Shown here: piece by piece, positions 43,286 through 53,267 of the stretch | Layout of the letters: each line of letters opens with the position of its first letter | How positions within the stretch are numbered: position 1 is the stretch's first letter | Assembly: GCA_009668015.1 (NCBI GenBank) | Contig: WJYB01000009.1 | Location: 1 to 64,000, forward strand | Direction of reading: 5' to 3' | DNA from: Enterobacteriaceae bacterium RIT714 | Lineage (GTDB): Bacteria; Pseudomonadota; Gammaproteobacteria; Enterobacterales; Enterobacteriaceae | Length of the DNA: 64,000 nt | Notes under the pieces: model-generated | Told to the model about the DNA's origin: nothing | The model's database searches: none | The model's input: the letters and a program-made list of their open reading frames with translations, nothing else | Program-made: the position numbers and the translations under genes

Positions 43286-43807
43286 TCAGTTGCTTTCCAG
43301 CATATGAATAATCTGGTTTGCAACCACTTTAGCGCTCTGATCGTCGGTACGAATGGTCACATCAGCAATCTCTTCGTACAGTGGATTGCGTTCTCCAGCC
43401 AATGCTTCCAGAACTTCACGTGGAGGCGTTTCAACCTGCAGTAACGGGCGCTTTTTATCACGCTGCGTACGTGCGAGTTGTTTTTCAATGGTCGTCTCAA
43501 GATAGACCACAACGCCGCGGGCGGAGAGACGGTTACGGGTTTCGCGAGATTTTACAGAACCACCGCCTGTTGCCAGCACGATGCCCTGTTTTTCCGTAAG
43601 TTCATTGATAACTTTTTCTTCACGGTCACGGAAACCTTCTTCGCCTTCTACATCGAAGACCCAGCCCACATCAGCTCCGGTTCGTTTCTCAATCTCTTGA
43701 TCAGAATCGTAAAATTCCATATTGAGTTGTTGAGCTAACTGGCGCCCAATAGTGCTTTTGCCGGCACCCATAGGCCCAACCAGAAAGATATTGCGTTTCT
43801 CTGCCAT
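43286..43807 (-). CDS. aroK: Shikimate kinase I
   Basis: AroK phosphorylates shikimate with ATP. The 173-residue kinase has the P-loop GPMGAGKS (11-18), the shikimate-binding GFRDREEKV region (about 57-65) and GGGSVKS. ATG 43807 ([14 protein letters not shown]) matches the family; the frame runs on to 43861 without similarity. It heads the aroKB-damX-dam-rpe-gph-trpS superoperon. Confidence 0.98.
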   Translation of the reverse strand: MAEKRNIFLVGPMGAGKSTIGRQLAQQLNMEFYDSDQEIEKRTGADVGWVFDVEGEEGFRDREEKVINELTEKQGIVLATGGGSVKSRETRNRLSARGVVVYLETTIEKQLARTQRDKKRPLLQVETPPREVLEALAGERNPLYEEIADVTIRTDDQSAKVVANQIIHMLESN

Positions 43808-44107
43808 TTTTTCGGTACTACTAAGACTATTCGTTAATGGTAATTCCCGCTTCGCAGACACCCAGCGTAGCAGGACATGAACTGAAACCTCATATGCGAT
43901 AGTGCGAGAGTCAGACTAAAAATTATCTCAGTAGTCCTGCTTGTTTGGCAACTGATTAAATCACCACGCCAGATGCTTAAGGCAATAACAAGAGGAAAGA
44001 CAGGATAAGCTGAAACTCAAATCGGTACTCCTTGTATGCTAATTCATGCCCCACGTCAAACATCTGCAACAAACTGGATGCAAAATCCTGCCGCCAGATC
44101 GCTTCCA
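43808..44107 (-). promoter_or_regulatory. aroK leader and candidate promoter
   Basis: This 300-base stretch between hofQ and aroK shows no supportable gene. On the minus strand TTGACG (44059-44054) and TACAAG (44036-44031) are 17 bases apart and could be a promoter for the superoperon, giving a leader of about 220 bases. Other promoters are possible. Confidence 0.4.
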
Positions 44108-45355
44108 TTATGGAATACCCGTCAGGCGTGGCGTAATAAACACCACCAGCTCGCGTCGCTCATTATCTTTTCCATCGTGGCGAAAGAACTGTCCAAACCA
44201 CGGAACCTGGCTCAGTCCCGGGACGCTATCCGTGCCCGACTTGTTTTTTTGTGAAAAAATGCCGCCCAGTGCCAGAGTTTCGCCGCTTTTCACTTCCACC
44301 TGCGTCTCAATTTCCTGTTTATCGATAGCCAGAGTTTCCCCATCGGCCTGCTGTAAAACCTGCCCGGGCATGTTTTCGCTGATATGAAGTTTCAGACGCA
44401 CTCGACCATTCGGCAAAACGACAGGCGTCACCTCCATCCCAAGGACGGCCTCTTTAAACTCCACCGATGTTGCGCCGCTCTCTCCGCTGGAAACCTGATA
44501 AGGAATTTCACTACCCTGCTTGATGCTCGCGGGTTGCATGTGCGAAGCCAGAAGTCGAGGACTGGCGATGATCTCAAGCTGTTGCTTTTGTTCGAGAGCC
44601 GAAAGCTCCATATCCAAAAGCCTGCCGTTGATTCGGCCAATGTTAAATCCCACATGTGTGGTTGCGTTAGCCACGGACAGATCGGCCCCCATGGTGGTCA
44701 CTTGCCCGGGAGAACCGCCGCCGCTCCCTTCTGCCAGACTCCATTTCACCCCTAATTCACGCAGGCTTTTTTCATTAATGGTGACGATATGCGCTGCCAG
44801 TTCTACCTGAGCCACGGGCAAATCCATCTCTTCGACCCAGTGCTGAAGATTATCCAGCGCGGAAGGGATATCCCGTGCCAACAGACGATTGGTGCGTTTG
44901 TCGACGGACAGGCTTCCCTTAGGGCTGAGCTGTTTTTCAGCGGCTTTCTGCAATTCTGTCGCATCGGCATACGCCAGCGACAACGTGCGCGACGCCAGCG
45001 GTACGTTCAGCTGTCGGCGAGTCTGCTCCTCCTCACTGCGTGCCTGTTGTTCACGCAGCCCAGAGACAGTGTGCACATACAGAATCCCACCCTCCTCCCG
45101 CAGCACCAGTCCGGCACTGGTGACTACCGTCTGCAGCGCCTGTCGCCATGGCACCTGAGACAGATGTAGCGACAGCGTGCCGTTAACATCAGGAGACACA
45201 ATCAGATTCCGGTTCTCAAGCTCCGCCAGTGATTGCAGCACCTGAATCACCGGAACATCATCTATTGCCAGCGTCACCGGCCTGGGTTTGGGCGTGGCGC
45301 TCCACGCGCTCAGGCTGAATATCATTAGCAGGACGGCTATCCCTGTGTGTCTCAT
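44108..45355 (-). CDS. hofQ: Secretin-like DNA uptake protein HofQ
   Basis: HofQ is an outer membrane secretin homologous to PilQ/ComE, thought to be the pore for DNA taken up as a nutrient. The 415-residue precursor has a signal peptide (MRHTGIAVLLMIFSLSAWSA), a short N-domain region (residues 25-180) and a secretin core with the conserved VPGLSQVPWFGQFFR and LVVFITPRL near the end. It is short for a secretin, as is normal for HofQ. ATG at 45355 follows AAGGAG; the frame overlaps hofP by 98 bases. Confidence 0.95.
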   Translation of the reverse strand: MRHTGIAVLLMIFSLSAWSATPKPRPVTLAIDDVPVIQVLQSLAELENRNLIVSPDVNGTLSLHLSQVPWRQALQTVVTSAGLVLREEGGILYVHTVSGLREQQARSEEEQTRRQLNVPLASRTLSLAYADATELQKAAEKQLSPKGSLSVDKRTNRLLARDIPSALDNLQHWVEEMDLPVAQVELAAHIVTINEKSLRELGVKWSLAEGSGGGSPGQVTTMGADLSVANATTHVGFNIGRINGRLLDMELSALEQKQQLEIIASPRLLASHMQPASIKQGSEIPYQVSSGESGATSVEFKEAVLGMEVTPVVLPNGRVRLKLHISENMPGQVLQQADGETLAIDKQEIETQVEVKSGETLALGGIFSQKNKSGTDSVPGLSQVPWFGQFFRHDGKDNERRELVVFITPRLTGIP

Positions 45356-45668
45356 TTTTCGCTCCTTCTCGTTGCCATCGCCACTCCTTCGGATCACACC
45401 CTTCACCGACCTCGACGACCATCTCAGTTTCATTGACCACAAGCACTCGCCAGCCCTCGGGCAAGCGATCTGCCTGCCGGACACGATGCCAACGATCTTG
45501 TTCATCCTTCACCATGCCCACGGCGTCTACGCTGCGAACAGCCCCTTGGTACCGCCAGCGATCGAGCTTTCCGATTGCGCAGCGATCGTCCGGTGGGCGA
45601 AAGGGGTCACGCATGCCGGTAAGAAGCACCAGTGAGCAGAGGATTAAGCCGCGCAGTTCAATTCGCAT
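45258..45668 (-). CDS. hofP: PilP-like protein HofP
   Basis: HofP is a small protein at the PilP position of the hof operon, expected to link the inner membrane HofN/O complex to the HofQ secretin. The 136-residue product has an N-terminal hydrophobic stretch (about 5-18), the GMRDPFRPP motif typical of PilP-like proteins (18-26) and a predicted small beta domain. Its last 98 bases overlap hofQ in another frame, where its C-terminal 32 residues are charged and probably disordered. Confidence 0.85.
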   Translation of the reverse strand: MRIELRGLILCSLVLLTGMRDPFRPPDDRCAIGKLDRWRYQGAVRSVDAVGMVKDEQDRWHRVRQADRLPEGWRVLVVNETEMVVEVGEGCDPKEWRWQREGAKNETHRDSRPANDIQPERVERHAQTQAGDAGNR

Positions 45669-46122
45669 TAACGCTCTCCACCTGCACTATCAGCTTCAAT
45701 AGTGATTCACCGGGCTCAATCGAAAACGCCGTGATCTCCATACCGCCGCGCGTAAAACGCTCAAACAAAGCCGGGACCTGAGCCCAGTCTGCATCAAGCG
45801 TTAATTCTCCGCCCCGCGCATCGGGCGACCAGCGGACCAGGCGGACGTCGCGCGTTTGAAAATCCAGCGGAGAGAAAGGAACGGCCGCAACACGCTCTGA
45901 TTCTGAGGCGCTAAGATGTGGCCGCCGTACCTCGCTATGCCAAAGCGCCGTCATCGCAGCCGAGGTCGTCTCTCGCTTCGCCTCAAACTCCGATAACGCC
46001 AGCGATACCGGACGCGCCAGCGCCAGCCAGACCCCTAACAGAATCACGCCTGTGCTCATACTCCAGTAGAGAATGCGGGTGCGCGGACGAAACGAATACC
46101 AGCGTTCAAATAAGATGCCCAC
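45658..46122 (-). CDS. hofO: PilO-like protein HofO
   Basis: HofO is a bitopic inner membrane protein at the PilO position. The 154-residue product has a short cytoplasmic N-terminus, one membrane segment (about 18-38) and a periplasmic domain. It overlaps hofP by 11 bases. Similarity to known PilO is weak, so the assignment rests on order and topology as well as sequence. Confidence 0.88.
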   Translation of the reverse strand: MGILFERWYSFRPRTRILYWSMSTGVILLGVWLALARPVSLALSEFEAKRETTSAAMTALWHSEVRRPHLSASESERVAAVPFSPLDFQTRDVRLVRWSPDARGGELTLDADWAQVPALFERFTRGGMEITAFSIEPGESLLKLIVQVESVNAN

Positions 46123-46125
46123 GCT

Positions 46126-46641
46126 TCACCCCTGACTCTGGAGCCTGAAACTAAACATCCAGCGCCCCTGGCTTTCCTGCTGCATTTCACCTGCAGGCCC
46201 AAGGACAAACCCAGGCACTTTTTTCAGGGATTCCGCCAGCGTTGAGAGCGCGGAAAACGTCGCGGTATAGCCCGTCAACTCCAGACTGGAGTGCTGATAA
46301 CTCATCTGCGTGAGCCACGCCTGCTCAGGCATTGAGGAAGCCAGTGAAACCAGCGCGGGTTGCCAGGCGTGGCTTTTCACGCGCGCGGATCCGGCTTGTT
46401 GTGTTAACTGCTGCTCATGCTGCGCGCGCCACTGCGCACGATGTGACTCAAGCTGATGCAATATCGCCGTGTCGCCCTTCAGTCGTGCCTGTAGCGCTTG
46501 CGCCTTAACGCTGTAGAGGGAGCGCAGGCTTATCATCGCAGCGAGCGAAATCATCAATGAGCCGACAATGAGCAGTGCCCAAAAACGCCCGCAGCGCTGT
46601 CTTCGTTGCTGCCTCCAGGGCAAAAAGTTGGTCATTTTCAC
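46126..46641 (-). CDS. hofN: PilN-like protein HofN
   Basis: HofN is a bitopic protein at the PilN position, with the conserved N-terminal motif NFLPWRQQRR that in PilN contacts PilM. The 171-residue product has a membrane segment at about 22-42 and a periplasmic coiled-coil domain. The GTG at 46641 overlaps the hofM stop (GTGA), suggesting coupling; an ATG two codons later (46635) is the alternative start. Confidence 0.88.
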   Translation of the reverse strand: MKMTNFLPWRQQRRQRCGRFWALLIVGSLMISLAAMISLRSLYSVKAQALQARLKGDTAILHQLESHRAQWRAQHEQQLTQQAGSARVKSHAWQPALVSLASSMPEQAWLTQMSYQHSSLELTGYTATFSALSTLAESLKKVPGFVLGPAGEMQQESQGRWMFSFRLQSQG

Positions 46642-47420
46642 TCCAGTATCTCCCCCATCGCGAGGGCCAGAGCGACGGTGAAGTCAGCGCCGTTTTCGGG
46701 TAACGGCGGCTGATAGCGCGAAATCAGGCTAAAGGGATCGTGCTGCCGGGCATCGAAGAGGGCAATTTCCTGCGGGTTAAGCGCCAGTAGCGCTGCCAGA
46801 TCTGCCACGTTTTCCGCCTCATCGCGTCTCTTTCTTCCCCACTGGTGGCGCATGGCCCACAGCCATTGATTGCTGTCGCACCAGGCAACGCACTGAACCG
46901 GAGCCGCGAGCAGAGGTAACAGATTCGTCAGCGCACCGGCATCCGGCGTGATCGCAGTGAGATTCAGACGCAGCGTTTTTGCCAGCATCAACAGGTCCGC
47001 AACCTCTTTGTTTTGTGCGGCGGTGACATGGAATGCCTGGGTCAAGGTATCTTCCACATAGTCAAAACAGAGCGCATCAGGCGCCATCTCAAGTTCACGC
47101 GACATCGCGGAAGCAATCCAGGAAGCCTGCTCACTGTCGTTCAGCCGCATCCCCGGGCGCGGGAGGGCTTTTTGCAACGTTCGGGCGGCGGGAAAGGCGA
47201 GAAATATCCGATGGTAACGCGGCAATGCCCGACTCCACTCACTCAGCGCGGCCACGACCTGTTCCTGATTGACGATTTGCCCGTCACGTATGGCATCCGG
47301 CAGCAAGGGAATTTGCCACCAGCGGCGCAGATACCATGCGGAACGCTCTTTGGTGAGGGCGACGGCTATCACCCTATCTTGTTGAATGTGAACACCTGTT
47401 CGCCATGTTTTGAAAGCCAT
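46638..47420 (-). CDS. hofM: PilM-like protein HofM
   Basis: HofM is the cytoplasmic, actin-like PilM homologue of the hof set. The 260-residue product starts MAFKTWRTGVHIQQDRVIAV, typical of the first strands of the PilM fold. It is the first gene of hofMNOPQ, behind an AAGGAG site, and diverges from mrcA across 120 bases. In E. coli the operon is controlled by Sxy and CRP; I could not identify a convincing CRP-S site by eye. Confidence 0.92.
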   Translation of the reverse strand: MAFKTWRTGVHIQQDRVIAVALTKERSAWYLRRWWQIPLLPDAIRDGQIVNQEQVVAALSEWSRALPRYHRIFLAFPAARTLQKALPRPGMRLNDSEQASWIASAMSRELEMAPDALCFDYVEDTLTQAFHVTAAQNKEVADLLMLAKTLRLNLTAITPDAGALTNLLPLLAAPVQCVAWCDSNQWLWAMRHQWGRKRRDEAENVADLAALLALNPQEIALFDARQHDPFSLISRYQPPLPENGADFTVALALAMGEILE

Positions 47421-47540
47421 GCGTCACGATCTCCTTATCGACCATCAGGTTGACGGCTATATCAATGAATCAGGCTTGCCTTTATACTACCGCGCGATTG
47501 TTTAGAAACTGCCCAAGTGAAACTAAATGGGAAATCTCCA

Positions 47541-50093
47541 GTGAAGTTCGTAAAGTATTTATTGATCCTTGCAGTCTGTTGCATTCTGCTGGGAGCAGGC
47601 TCGATTTACGGTTTATACAAATATATCGAGCCGCAACTACCCGATGTCGCCACACTCCGTGATGTGCGACTCCAGATCCCAATGCAGGTCTATAGCGCCG
47701 ATGGCGAGCTGATCGCCCAGTATGGCGAGAAGCGTCGTATCCCATTGACGTTAAACCAGATCCCGCCGGTGATGGTGAAGGCCTTTATCGCCACAGAAGA
47801 CAGCCGTTTTTATGAACACCACGGCGTTGATCCGGTGGGGATATTCCGTGCCGCCAGCGTCGCGTTGTTCTCCGGTCATGCGTCTCAGGGGGCGAGTACC
47901 ATTACGCAGCAGCTGGCGCGTAACTTCTTCCTCAGCCCGGAAAAAACGCTGACACGTAAGATCAAGGAAGTGTTCCTCGCTATCCGCATCGAGCAACTGC
48001 TGAGCAAAGACGAGATCCTTGAGCTGTACCTGAATAAGATCTACCTGGGGTATCGCGCCTATGGCGTCGGTGCTGCCGCGCAGGTCTATTTTGGTAAGCC
48101 GATTGAACAGCTCACGTTGAGTGAAATGGCCACCATTGCCGGTCTGCCGAAAGCACCGTCAACGTTCAACCCGCTTTACTCACTCGACCGGGCGACTGCG
48201 CGCCGCAACGTGGTGCTGTCGCGTATGTTGAGCGAAGGCTATATCAGCCAGGCTGAGTACGATCAGGCCCGCAACGATGTTATCGACGCCAATTATCACG
48301 CGCCAGAAATCGCCTTCTCAGCACCGTATCTCACCGAGATGGTGCGCCAGGAGATGTTTAGCCGCTACGGCGAACAGGCGTATGAAGATGGCTATCGCAT
48401 CACCACCACCATCACCCGCAAAGTACAGCAGGCCGCGCAGCAGGCCGTTCGTAACAATGTGATGGATTACGACATGCGCCACGGCTATCGTGGCCCGTCG
48501 AACGTGCTGTGGAAAGTGGGCGAAAGCGCATGGGACAGCAAAAAAATCATCGACTCACTGAAAACCCTGCCGACCTACGGGCCGTTGTTACCGGCAGTGG
48601 TCACCAGCGCGGATCCGCAGGAAGCCACCGCGATGATGGCCGACGGCACCTCCGTATCGCTGCGCATGGACGGGATCCGCTGGGCTCGCCCGTATCGCTC
48701 CGATACGTCGCAAGGCCCGACCCCGCGTAAAGTGACCGATGTGGTGCAAACCGGGCAGCAAATCTGGGTTCGTCAGGTCAATGATGCCTGGTGGCTGGCA
48801 CAGGTTCCTGACGTGAACTCCGCGCTGGTGTCGATCAATCCGCAAAACGGTGCCGTTATGGCGCTGGTGGGTGGGTTTGATTTCAACCAGAGCAAATTTA
48901 ACCGCGCCACTCAGGCGCTGCGTCAGGTCGGTTCGAATATCAAACCGTTCCTGTATACCGCGGCGATGGATAAAGGTCTGACGCTGGCGAGTATTCTCAA
49001 CGACGTACCGATTTCGCGCTGGGATGCCGGTGCTGGCTCCGACTGGCAGCCGAAAAACTCCCCGCCAGAGTATTCAGGGCCAATCCGTTTACGCCAGGGT
49101 CTGGGGCAATCCAAAAACGTGGTGATGGTACGCGCCATGCGCGCCATGGGCGTCGATTACGCGGCTGAATATCTGCAACGCTTCGGCTTCCCGGCGCAAA
49201 ACATCGTGCATACCGAATCGCTGGCCCTCGGCTCCGCCTCCTTTACGCCATTACAGGTGGCGCGCGGCTACTCGGTAATGGCCAACGGCGGTTTCCTGGT
49301 CGATCCGTATTTCATCAGCAAAATCGAGAACGATCAGGGCGGCGTGCTGTTTGAAGCGAAGCCAAAAATTGCCTGTCCTGAATGTGATATCCCTGTGATT
49401 TACGGCGATACGCCGAAATCTAACGTTCTGGATAATAAAGACATGGAAGACGTTGCCATGTCGCAAGAGCAACAGAATGCCATCGTTCCGAAGCCGCAGC
49501 TTGAACAGGCCAACCAGGCGCTGGTCGCTCAGAGTGGTGCGCCGGAGTATGCTCCGCACGTGATCAATACCCCGCTCTCATTCCTGATAAAGAGCGCTCT
49601 GAATACCAACATCTTTGGTGAACCGGGCTGGCAGGGTACGGGCTGGCGTGCAGGCCGCGATTTACAGCGCCATGATATCGGCGGTAAAACCGGGACCACC
49701 AACAGCTCGAAAGACGCCTGGTTCTCAGGATACGGGCCGGGTGTGGTGACGTCCGTCTGGATCGGTTTTGACGATCACCGCCGTGACCTGGGTCGTACCA
49801 GTGCTTCCGGGGCGATCAAAGACCAGATTTCGGGTTACGAAGGCGGCGCGAAGAGTGCGCAACCGGCGTGGGACGCTTACATGAAAGCCGTGCTCGAAGG
49901 CGTTCCGGAGCAGCCACTCACCCCGCCGCCGGGCGTCGTGACGGTGAATATCGATCGCAGCACGGGTCAGTTAGCGAACGGTGGCAACAGCCGGGCAGAG
50001 TATTTCATCGAAGGCACGCAGCCGACCACTCAGGCGGTGCATGAGGTGGGAACCGAGCTTATCGACAACGGCGAGACGCACGAGTTGTTCTGA
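47541..50093 (+). CDS. mrcA: Penicillin-binding protein 1A
   Basis: MrcA is the bifunctional class A peptidoglycan synthase anchored in the inner membrane. From the GTG at 47541 it has 850 residues: a membrane span (about 6-27), a GT51 glycosyltransferase domain with catalytic Glu86 in ATEDSRFYEH, an OB-like domain, and a transpeptidase domain with Ser465 in GSNIKPF and KTGTTN near 715. Another GTG at 47517 opens the frame 8 codons earlier, but 47541 gives the family start. Terminator follows. Confidence 0.97.
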   Translation: MKFVKYLLILAVCCILLGAGSIYGLYKYIEPQLPDVATLRDVRLQIPMQVYSADGELIAQYGEKRRIPLTLNQIPPVMVKAFIATEDSRFYEHHGVDPVGIFRAASVALFSGHASQGASTITQQLARNFFLSPEKTLTRKIKEVFLAIRIEQLLSKDEILELYLNKIYLGYRAYGVGAAAQVYFGKPIEQLTLSEMATIAGLPKAPSTFNPLYSLDRATARRNVVLSRMLSEGYISQAEYDQARNDVIDANYHAPEIAFSAPYLTEMVRQEMFSRYGEQAYEDGYRITTTITRKVQQAAQQAVRNNVMDYDMRHGYRGPSNVLWKVGESAWDSKKIIDSLKTLPTYGPLLPAVVTSADPQEATAMMADGTSVSLRMDGIRWARPYRSDTSQGPTPRKVTDVVQTGQQIWVRQVNDAWWLAQVPDVNSALVSINPQNGAVMALVGGFDFNQSKFNRATQALRQVGSNIKPFLYTAAMDKGLTLASILNDVPISRWDAGAGSDWQPKNSPPEYSGPIRLRQGLGQSKNVVMVRAMRAMGVDYAAEYLQRFGFPAQNIVHTESLALGSASFTPLQVARGYSVMANGGFLVDPYFISKIENDQGGVLFEAKPKIACPECDIPVIYGDTPKSNVLDNKDMEDVAMSQEQQNAIVPKPQLEQANQALVAQSGAPEYAPHVINTPLSFLIKSALNTNIFGEPGWQGTGWRAGRDLQRHDIGGKTGTTNSSKDAWFSGYGPGVVTSVWIGFDDHRRDLGRTSASGAIKDQISGYEGGAKSAQPAWDAYMKAVLEGVPEQPLTPPPGVVTVNIDRSTGQLANGGNSRAEYFIEGTQPTTQAVHEVGTELIDNGETHELF

Positions 50094-50107
50094 CACCTGC
50101 AAAAAGC

Positions 50108-50139
50108 AAAAACGGTAACCAGTGGTTACCGTTTTTTTT
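50108..50139. terminator. Bidirectional terminator between mrcA and nudE
   Basis: AAAACGGTAACC-AGT-GGTTACCGTTTT with A and T flanks on both sides lies between the convergent mrcA and nudE. Same palindrome core as at 37384 and 57212. Confidence 0.93.
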
Positions 50140-50181
50140 GCCTGCTTACGGGGAAATGAGTGGGGAGAGGGCATCAGCCAG

Positions 50182-50742
50182 CTATAAACGTCCCTGCCCT
50201 TTCAGCCATTCACGCACCAGGAAAAGCGCGCTCACGTTCCGGGCTTCGTTAAAATCAGGGTCTTCCAGCAAATCCATCAAATGCGCAAGCGGCCAGCGAA
50301 CCTGCGGCAGCGGCTCGGGTTCATCCCCTTCCAGTGATTCCGGATAGAGATCCTCAGCCACAACGATATTCATTTTGCTGGAGAAATACGAGGGCGCCAT
50401 ACTCAGCTTTTTCAGGAAGGTCAGTTCGTTCGCACCGAATCCCACCTCTTCTTTCAGCTCGCGGTTAGCGGCTTCGAAAACCGTTTCACCCGGATCGATC
50501 AATCCCTTTGAGAACCCCAGTTCATAGGACTCTGTCCCCACCGCATATTCCCGAATCAGGATCAGATGATCGTCCACAATCGGGAGAATCATGACGGCTT
50601 CGCGCGTGGACGGACGCATGCGTTCATAGACGCGACGCACGCCGTTGCTGAATTCAAGATCCACACTTTCGACCGTGAACAGACGCGATTTGGCGACGGT
50701 TTCAACGTTCAGAATAATGGGTTTTTGTAAGGGTTTGCTCAT
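50182..50742 (-). CDS. nudE: ADP compounds hydrolase NudE
   Basis: NudE is a Nudix hydrolase of ADP-ribose, NADH and diadenosine polyphosphates. The 186-residue product has the Nudix box GLIDPGETVFEAANRELKEE-VGFG (about 100-123). ATG at 50742 (MSKPLQKPIILNVETVAKSR) matches the family; the longer frame to 50793 has no similarity. It diverges from igaA. Confidence 0.96.
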   Translation of the reverse strand: MSKPLQKPIILNVETVAKSRLFTVESVDLEFSNGVRRVYERMRPSTREAVMILPIVDDHLILIREYAVGTESYELGFSKGLIDPGETVFEAANRELKEEVGFGANELTFLKKLSMAPSYFSSKMNIVVAEDLYPESLEGDEPEPLPQVRWPLAHLMDLLEDPDFNEARNVSALFLVREWLKGQGRL

Positions 50743-51063
50743 CTTGACGGGTCTTTGCTGTGTGAACTGAGTGCATTGTGCGATACGCCGCACGGTTTCG
50801 GCAATGTCAATTGCGCTTTATTTACATTTATGCAACTTATCTTAAATCAATCATCATTTCAAAACAAAAGTCAAGAGGTTGAAATAACTCCAGGAATTTG
50901 CTGATATCGCGCCTGGGTTGCCTTTGCTATTATCTCCGGTCACTGGGATGCGCTTCAAAATGCTCAAGTTCGACTCCATACTTGCCGATAGCCAACCACA
51001 GAGACTCATTCACGGTAGAAGGTGCAACTGACTACACCTGAAGATAAGTAAGATGGGGAAAGC
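50743..51063. promoter_or_regulatory. nudE-igaA divergent gap
   Basis: This 321-base gap has no supportable gene. An extended -10 (TGC-TATTAT, 50925-50933) is the best promoter candidate for igaA, giving a leader of about 120 bases. On the minus strand TTGACA at 50804-50799 is a possible -35 for nudE, but its -10 is poor. Confidence 0.4.
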
Positions 51064-53202
51064 ATGAGCACCATTTTTATATTTCTCGCGGCCATGCTGG
51101 TCTGCGCATTTGCTGCAGGATGGTTATACCGGCGTCGGGCCCAACGTCGATATCGGCTGCCATTTTTAAATGCCTTTGCCGGTGCGACGACGCGTAAACT
51201 TGCGCCCGAAGAACGCAGCGCGATCGAAAATTACCTCGATACGTTAAACCGTATTCAACTGACGCCTGGACCAACCGGCGCCAGTACTGCCCCTGTGTCA
51301 ATTACGCTTAACGCGCAAAGCGATACCGTGCTGTGCGTGACGCGCTCGATCACCCGCTATGGCATCAATACTGACGATCCCAATAAATGGCGCTACTACC
51401 TCGATTCGGTCGAGGTGCATCTGCCGCCATTCTGGGAGCAATATATTAATGATGAAAACAGCGTTGAACTGATCCATACCGACTCTATTCCTCTGGTCAT
51501 CTCCCTCAATGGCCATACCCTGAGCGAATATGTGCAGGAAGCGCCGCGCTTTGCACTGGAGCGCACAAGCGCCACTCAGGCATCCATTCGTGGTGAAGAG
51601 ACCGAACAAATTGAGCTGCTTAATATTCGCCAGGAGACGCATGAAGAGTACGCGCTCAGCCGCCCGGATGGGATCCGCGAAGCGGTACTGATCGTCGCCG
51701 CCTTCCTGCTCTTTTTCTTCTGCCTGATCACCCCGGACGTTTTTGCTCCGTGGCTGGCGGGCGGCGCGCTCCTGCTGCTTGCCGCCGGGCTGTGGGGGCT
51801 GTTTGCCCCACCGGCTAAAACCGCGCTACGTGAAATCCACTGCTTACGCGGTACGCCAAAGCGCTGGGGCCTGTTCGGCGAGAACGATCAGGAACATATC
51901 AACAACATCTCGCTCGGCATTATCGATCTGATCTACCCGCGCCACTGGCAGCCGTGGATCGCCCAGGATTTGGGGCAAAAAACCGATATTGATATTTATC
52001 TCGACCGCCAGGTCGTGCGCCAGGGCCGTTTCTTATCACTTCATGATGAGGTGAAGAATTTTCCGCTCCAGCACTGGCTTCGTAGCACGGTGATTGCCGG
52101 AGGCGCGGCCATCGTGCTGGCAATGCTGGTGTTCTTTGTTCCGCTCGATATGCCTATCAAATTCACTCTTTCGTGGATCAAAGGCGCGCAAACCGTGGAG
52201 GCCACCAGCGTTAATCAGCTGGAAGAGGCCGGGGTTCGTGTGGGTGATACGCTGCAGCTGAAAGGCACCGGCATGTGTAATATCCACGCGCCAGGCACCT
52301 GGAACACGCGCCAGAACTCACCGTTCACGCCGTTCGATTGTTCACAGATAATCTGGAATGATGCCCCGCCGTTACCGCTGCCAGAATCTGATACCGTCAG
52401 TAAAGCGACGGCGTTGACGCAGGCCATTAACCGTCAGCTGCATCCCAAACCGGAAGATAACTCCCGCGTGAGCCAGTCTCTGCGTTCCGCCATTCAGAAA
52501 TCCGGGATGGTGCTGCTGGATGATTTTGGTGACATCGTGATGAAAACACAGGATTTATGTTCTGCGGAAGATGAGTGTGTGCGCCTCAAAAATGCACTGG
52601 TTAACCTCGGCAACAGCAAAGACTGGGAAGCGCTGGTCAAACGAGCCAGCGCAGGCCGACTTGATGGCGTAAACGTGTTACTGCGCCCGGTCAGCGCCGA
52701 GTCGCTGGAAAACCTGGTGTCCACTTCCACTGCGCCATTCGTCATGCGTGAAACCACTCGTGCAGCGCAGGCTTTAAACAGTCCGGCTCCGGGCGGTTTT
52801 GTGATTGTGAGCGATGAGGGTAGCGATTTGGTCGATCAGCCCTATCCTCCCGTCGCCCTTTATGATTATCCGGCTCAGGAGCAATGGGGTGAATTCCAGC
52901 GCCTGGCGCAAATGTTGATGCAAACGCCATTTAGCGCAGAAGGGATTGTGACGGGCATCGTTACCGATGCCAATGGCACTCGTCATATTGACCTTCACCG
53001 TATGCCGGACAGCGCAGGCTTATGGCGCTATATCGGCACCACGCTGCTGATGTTGGCGATGCTGATGTGTGTTATCTGGAACGGTGTCGCGGCGATTCGT
53101 CGCTATCAACGCTCCCGCACGCGTCTGGCTGAAATCCAGGCCTATTACGATAGCTGCCTTAATCCCAAACTCATCTCCGCGCCGGAGAGCCTGATCGGAT
53201 AA
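51064..53202 (+). CDS. igaA: Rcs phosphorelay inhibitor IgaA
   Basis: IgaA is an inner membrane protein that holds down the Rcs envelope stress phosphorelay by contacting RcsD; it is essential unless Rcs is inactive. The 712-residue protein has a membrane segment at the N-terminus (about 3-20), a pair at about 204-245, one near 341-359, a large periplasmic domain with four cysteines between about 400 and 520, and a final segment near 655-678. Ribosome site GGGGAAAG precedes the ATG. Confidence 0.96.
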   Translation: MSTIFIFLAAMLVCAFAAGWLYRRRAQRRYRLPFLNAFAGATTRKLAPEERSAIENYLDTLNRIQLTPGPTGASTAPVSITLNAQSDTVLCVTRSITRYGINTDDPNKWRYYLDSVEVHLPPFWEQYINDENSVELIHTDSIPLVISLNGHTLSEYVQEAPRFALERTSATQASIRGEETEQIELLNIRQETHEEYALSRPDGIREAVLIVAAFLLFFFCLITPDVFAPWLAGGALLLLAAGLWGLFAPPAKTALREIHCLRGTPKRWGLFGENDQEHINNISLGIIDLIYPRHWQPWIAQDLGQKTDIDIYLDRQVVRQGRFLSLHDEVKNFPLQHWLRSTVIAGGAAIVLAMLVFFVPLDMPIKFTLSWIKGAQTVEATSVNQLEEAGVRVGDTLQLKGTGMCNIHAPGTWNTRQNSPFTPFDCSQIIWNDAPPLPLPESDTVSKATALTQAINRQLHPKPEDNSRVSQSLRSAIQKSGMVLLDDFGDIVMKTQDLCSAEDECVRLKNALVNLGNSKDWEALVKRASAGRLDGVNVLLRPVSAESLENLVSTSTAPFVMRETTRAAQALNSPAPGGFVIVSDEGSDLVDQPYPPVALYDYPAQEQWGEFQRLAQMLMQTPFSAEGIVTGIVTDANGTRHIDLHRMPDSAGLWRYIGTTLLMLAMLMCVIWNGVAAIRRYQRSRTRLAEIQAYYDSCLNPKLISAPESLIG

Positions 53203-53267
53203 CGCCTCTGCGCGACAAGTTGTGCTACCCTGTCGCGCACGTTTCTTCTGGCTGGAGAGTTCTCCTC

